Shown here in pieces: positions 59,665 to 64,000 of a DNA stretch of 64,000 nt (position 1 is its first letter; each line of letters begins with the position of its first letter). Location of the stretch: the NCBI RefSeq assembly GCF_000003195.3, contig NC_012870.2, forward strand, positions 6,130,501 through 6,194,500, given 5' to 3'. The stretch is from Sorghum bicolor. Taxonomy: Eukaryota > Streptophyta > Magnoliopsida > Poales > Poaceae. The notes beneath the pieces were generated by a model. That model was not told where the DNA came from. It saw only the letters and a list, made by a program, of their open reading frames with translations, and made no database searches. The position numbers and the translations under genes were made by a program.

Positions 59665-62283
59665 CCTGACCTCGCGCTCCCTCCTCTGCTGTCTTCTCCC
59701 CCCCGCACGCAGAGATCGGTCACCTCTGCTGCTGCTGCTGCTGCTGCTGAGTGAATGTCTCCTCGCACTCGGGCGCCCGTGGCAGCAGGCCAGCGGCGGC
59801 GGCGGCTTATCACACTCCCACTCTCCCAGGGGCAGGCGGCCGGGTACTGCCGCGAGTGATGGCAGCTGGTGAGGCTGTCGAGCGCTGCGCTTGTGGCTGC
59901 AGCTGGTGGCGACCGGTGGTGAGGTAATGATCGGGTGGCAAGTGCCGCGTGCGATTGCGTTTGCGATGCAGTAGAAGCCAAGTCTCCACGGGAGTCAGTG
60001 ATGAGCGAGGAGAGTTTTAATGCGCGCGGCGCGGAGGCGGAGGCGGAGGCGCGGCGGCGCGCCGTACGTCATGGACGGCTGGGGAGACGCGCCGAGATGC
60101 GTGCGCGGGAGGGGGGTGGATGGCGAGGCGAGGATCTAGAAGCGTGGGCGGGGTAAGGGCGGGTGGCCGTGCGGACACATGCGCGCCCGTTGCGTATCTA
60201 TCCGTCCGGTCCGGTGGGCGGATGCGGTATGGCTAGCTGGCCGCCGGCGATGCGAACATGTGTGCCATCGCAACCTCCACATGGCGCGGTTGGTGCGCCA
60301 CTGGAGCTATGCGCGCTGTGCTCGCGAGGTCTGCATTTTGCAGGAGTGGTGGCGCGGTGGCGCCAGAGCCAAGAGGCACAAGTAACAATGCCATTACTGT
60401 ACTCGTCAGTACTCCCGTGGCACAAGTAGACAGCATACTGCTAATATTACAATTTACAAATGAGAAGGCCATGCTTGTTCAGAGATTCACAGAGATCTCA
60501 CGAGAAGAGCAAGCAACAGAACAGACAACAGAGTTCAAAATCAAGGTTCGCTCCTTGACCGGAACTGTTTTCTCTAACCAATGGTGGAATGTGTGTCACG
60601 GACCTATACTATAATAATATCAGACCGGCCAGGAGTACACTTGCTGGGATTGTGCACTACCGTTACTGTAGATTATGGGGCCTCGCGGTAACACGGGGCG
60701 GGCGCAAGAGACTGCACATGTGTATCACGCGACGGATGGTCGTCGCCGCCTCCGCCGCGCCGCTGCGGTCCCGTGCACGTTCGTTATTAGGCAGATGCGT
60801 GGCTCGATGGCTCGATGCAGCAGCAGGTGAGACCGTGAGAGTCTCTGCTCCTCTGGAAACACGAGTGCGTCCAAGGTGAGGCGTTTGGCCTGCATCCCGG
60901 GGCAGGTTTTATGATTGGATTTGGAGACGTCCAGAATCCGCCGCTGCTAGCTGCTAGTGCTAGTACAGTAGTAGAGACGATAATTGGTGTGCACTATCCA
61001 CTATGGGTCATGCATGCACGGCAAAAAAAAATGGCATGTACCCGAAAGAGTTCCGTTGCTTCTTCAACCTTCCAGCCCCCGTAGCCGCCATTGTGCTGGC
61101 CCTGGGGCCTGGGTGCCTTGGATCGTAGCATCAGCCGATCAGCGTCCTTTTCCCATAGCCACCAATTTACACTAGTTAATTACTAAATGTCCTTGGCGAC
61201 GACGTATGCTTCTTCTTAAAATTCATTAGCAGCAGCGCCGGGCGCACTACTGAGGATGGTAATTTCCGTGCAACGGTCGAAGGATTTGAAAATGACGGTC
61301 TTTTTGAACGTTGGTGTTTGTTGATGTTAACATACACTTATCCGAGACCCCAATCCAAGGCGTCAACGGCAGCGATTGTGTCGGCTTTTTTGTTAGCCCT
61401 AGCGGCCACCTGCAGTCGCTGTCTTTCACTGTCAGTGGATTGTATCTTTGGTGCCGATTAACCGGTAGCTAACGTCAGCGGCCCAGCCCCACACCGTATC
61501 ACTCCCTGAGCCGTCGTTCCTGATCGGTCCCGCCTCCTCTGATCGGCCACGCTCAAAATGGGGACCCATCAGTAACGGCGTCTCCACCAGGCCCACGGCC
61601 CAAGTAGCTCTGAGAGGACAATTTCAACCGCGGTTCGCCGGCGCCAGCTGGCGACAGAAAACGCGAGGAATCCTCTTGAAATGGGCTTTAAATTGCTGTT
61701 GTTGATGGGCCGGATCATGGTTTTGCGGAATCATTATTGTAACCCCAAAAATAATAAGTAGGCAAACAATCCAGCAGTTTACTAATCCGGCCTTTTCCTA
61801 AACGAATCGACTTCAGTTTTTTCATGAATCATCACGAGCGCACATTAGGATCAGCTGCATCCTTGTCGTCGTATATAACAAACACAAGTTGCTTAACTGG
61901 ATTAACACGTCACGGGCTGTGTGCGTGTGATCGTTACGTACGCGATGGATGTGGATGTGACCTTGCAATTGCATTGCCTAGGAAGTTTGTCCAGGACGAG
62001 ATAAGGCTAATCAAATGGGGGCGACTGACGACTCCTGATGCTTCGGTTCAGCTGTCGATTTCTCGGGTAGTTGCAGTGTCCCTACCAAGCGGCTAGGCAT
62101 GGCCATGGGGGGCGGCTCCCAAGTCCCAAATCCCGTCTTGCCGTGAACTCGCGAGGGGTCAGAGTACGTGCCAGGTCTGCCACGGCACCGCAGGGTCTGC
62201 CTGCCTGCTCTCGCAGTCGCCCTTTTTTGTTTCAGCGGATGCGCGCGTGTGCTATGAGCCTATGATCCTGGTCCTGGTCTCCG
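59665..62283. other. Peroxidase upstream region and intergenic DNA
   Basis: 59665-60300 is GC-rich promoter-side DNA with a (CTG)n run at 59726-59749. The rest is mixed, with many overlapping short frames and no family match. Confidence 0.4.
59726..59749. repeat. (CTG)n microsatellite
   Basis: Eight CTG units ~60 bases upstream of the peroxidase start codon, probably in its 5' UTR. Confidence 0.9.
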
Positions 62284-62508
62284 GCTTGTTTAGTTCGTGG
62301 GATTTTTTGATTTTGTCTATTGTAGTATTTTTCGTTTGTATTTGATAATTATTGTTTAATCGCAGACTAAATAAGATTAAATGATTTATCTCGCAAATTA
62401 TAGTAAATTATACAATTAGTTTTTATTTTTGTTTATATTTAGTTTTATCCAAATACAAATGAAATTGCTATAGTACCAAAAAAAATTACACCAACAACTA
62501 AACAAGGC
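62284..62508. mobile_element. Degenerate GGCCTTGTTTAGTT-family MITE
   Basis: The left end is eroded (GGCTTGTTTAGTTCG) and the right end is ACTAAACAAGGCC. Interior in reverse orientation (TGTAGTATTTTTCGTTTGTA). No clear target duplication. Confidence 0.75.
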
Positions 62509-62667
62509 CTCAATCAAACAAGGGCTACAACAAGAATCTGAAATATAACAAAAGATTTATGTATTATTGTAATTGAGAAAAAAATCGACCATGACAAGCG
62601 CCCTAAAAGGTCTTACAGTCAGCTCCTAGTAAACAGTTCTAAGCTTCAATATTACATCGGTGTCCAT

Positions 62668-62682
62668 CCCCCCCCCCCCCCC
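62668..62682. repeat. Homopolymer of 15 C
   Basis: Uninterrupted C run; length uncertain in any single read. Confidence 0.85.
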
Positions 62683-62728
62683 TTATTTAGACATTCTAGC
62701 CTTACCTTGTATACATGGATGTATCGTA

Positions 62729-63233
62729 CTCCCTCCGTACTGGTATTAGAGGTCGTTCTGGCGTCCATAGAAAATGAATGAAAGGAAGTCGTTTCTGGCG
62801 TCCGAGTGAAGAATTGGACGCCACTGCTCCTCGCGCTTCGGCTCCCACGCCGCGCGTTAATACAACAGGGCAGTCGAGCCGTCGGACCTGCTGCTTGGTG
62901 AGCGCGAAACGAACGAAACTGCCGCGCCCAAGCGAAACAATCGAGCGAATAAAACAAATCCCTGCGGCCACGCGCCATCGGAAAAGAATCATGCGGCGTA
63001 GCGACGTAGAGGTCAAAAAAACATTGCGGCCGAAGTTTTCGAACGCTGGACCTCCAGCTTCGGGCCATGGCGCACTTACCAATCAGGCAACAAAGAATTG
63101 ATGTATAGGAGACACCATAGGCGTATTGAATAAGGGCAAAGAAGGAAAACTCCCCCACAATTAATCACTCTTTGGCACTCCTTGGTATGCGCAATCATGT
63201 CCTAAACGACTTCTAATACCAGTATCGAGGGAG
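62729..63233. mobile_element. 505-bp Stowaway-ended element with GC-rich interior
   Basis: The ends CTCCCTCCGTACTGGTATTAGA and TCTAATACCAGTATCGAGGGAG are inverted, with TA on both sides (62727-62728, 63234-63235). Inside the ends, GTCGTT/AACGAC also pair. The ~400-bp interior is GC-rich and unlike the usual AT-rich Stowaway core. A 168-codon frame on the minus strand overlaps it but extends past the right part of the core and has no recognised motif. Confidence 0.8.
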
Positions 63234-63476
63234 TACATGACTTAAATTAAGTTTGGGAAAGCTCTCAGTTCTAGATTCTCCGTGAGAACCGCTCATGGAA
63301 AGCTAAACCAGTAAAATACAGCTAGATTTTGGTGTGGATCATGCAAGAATCACTTTTCCAAATTCCAATAGCCATATTATCAGTTTTGGTTAGGGTGCAC
63401 TGAATTGATAGCAAATGTTTATGTTTCTTCTTTCAGAATTATAAGATTTATCCTTCCTTCAATCGTACCTCGTAAG

Positions 63477-63658
63477 GCTAGTTTTAATGAAATTTTATCA
63501 GAATTTCGTGGGTATTAGTTATGATGATGTGGCACATTATTAATTGAAAGAAAGATGATAACAGTTTTATGAAAGCAGAGAGTTTTATGGAGATGGAGCA
63601 ATGTTTTCAAAATCTAGATACGTTGGAAACTATGATGTGAAGTTGCCACTGAGACTGG
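63477..63658. mobile_element. Tourist-like MITE (GGCTAGTTTTAATG family)
   Basis: The start GCTAGTTTTAATGAAATTTT and the end GCCACTGAGACTGG fit the GGCTAGTYTCAATG...CATTGAGACTGG family that also forms the interrupted host at 4890. A second partial copy begins near 63724 (GGTCTGTCTCAATGG). Confidence 0.55.
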
Positions 63659-64000
63659 TGTAAGAATTAATGGCAAGGCTCCAAAAGATGAGTCTAATTA
63701 ATAGTGGTAATAATATTATTAAGGTCTGTCTCAATGGTGAATTTCATGTTGTTGTTTTTCAAGATCGTCATGTTATATAAAATGAAATAAAATTGAGACG
63801 AAACACTCACTCTCGATGGAGAGTTTTATTCTATGATTTTAAAAATATTTAATTTCAAAACTCATAGAGAGTTATTAACTGTGCCAAGAGAATCTTATCT
63901 AGATAAAACTCATTTCTTCTCTTTTTTTCTTAAATACATTATTATGTCCTCAAAAATACTTATGTTGTAATTTATTTAATATAAATAAAACTTACTTTAA
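63659..64000. other. AT-rich window end
   Basis: Contains the partial MITE near 63724-63850 and otherwise AT-rich DNA. No gene seen. Confidence 0.4.

Noticed and set aside
59011..59754. 247-codon plus-strand frame
   Set aside because: Antisense to peroxidase exons 1-2.
62652..63158. 168-codon minus-strand frame in the Stowaway-ended element
   Set aside because: Crosses the poly-C tract and one element end, with no motif; unlikely to be a real protein.
1..64000. tRNA, rRNA, CRISPR, LTR retrotransposon or known miRNA genes
   Set aside because: I looked for familiar signatures (tRNA boxes, paired LTRs with TG...CA ends, common plant miRNA sequences) and saw none I could support.

Overview
This window is nuclear DNA from a grass, most likely sorghum or a close panicoid relative. 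The clues are spliced plant genes with GC-rich first exons, AT-rich intergenic DNA, and at least seventeen copies of a Tourist/PIF-Harbinger-type MITE whose ends read GGCCTTGTTTAGTT, most flanked by 3-bp target duplications. The species call is inference. There are no operons, CRISPR arrays or bacterial signals.

Layout. 1-6 kb is repeats and GC-rich DNA without a recognisable gene, including a 150-bp near-perfect hairpin and one MITE inserted in another. At 6.2 kb lies a broken 3' end of a SEC61-alpha gene. 8.3-13.7 kb (minus) is a complete ten-exon casein kinase II alpha gene with a plastid-transit-like N-terminus. 14-19 kb is transposon-rich: two MITEs, a 940-bp palindromic foldback element, and a Pack-MULE-like element that carries a piece of an IMK-type LRR receptor kinase. 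19.3-23.7 kb (plus) is a plant-mobile-domain (PMD/MAIN-like) gene that has died: in-frame stop, MITE inside a coding exon, decayed 3' end. 25.9-30.1 kb (minus) is a six-exon QWRF/DUF566 gene. 30-39 kb is intergenic. 39.8-40.7 kb (plus) is a SAGA subunit ADA1/HFI1-like gene. 41.9-44.4 kb is an old tandem duplication of non-coding DNA with a MITE in only one copy. 45.9-46.4 kb (minus) is a two-exon gene for a 94-residue basic plant protein with a clear TATA box. 47-53 kb is intergenic with MITEs and a 233-bp tandem repeat. 53.1-56.9 kb is a diverged tandem duplication that runs up to the 3' end of a four-exon class III peroxidase gene (57.0-59.7 kb, minus). 59.7-64 kb is intergenic, ending with a 505-bp Stowaway-ended element with an unusual GC-rich interior.

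The genes are unrelated housekeeping or plant-family genes, each with its own promoter: a plastid/nuclear protein kinase, a microtubule-associated-type QWRF protein, a chromatin coactivator subunit and a secreted cell-wall oxidase. Nothing suggests a shared pathway. The most informative content is the record of transposon activity: gene capture, coding-exon insertion with an exact target duplication, an internal empty-site control, and long hairpins that could feed small-RNA pathways. I did not find a convincing new multi-gene system. Exon boundaries were placed by hand from splice signals, reading phase and remembered family consensus, and were not checked by alignment.
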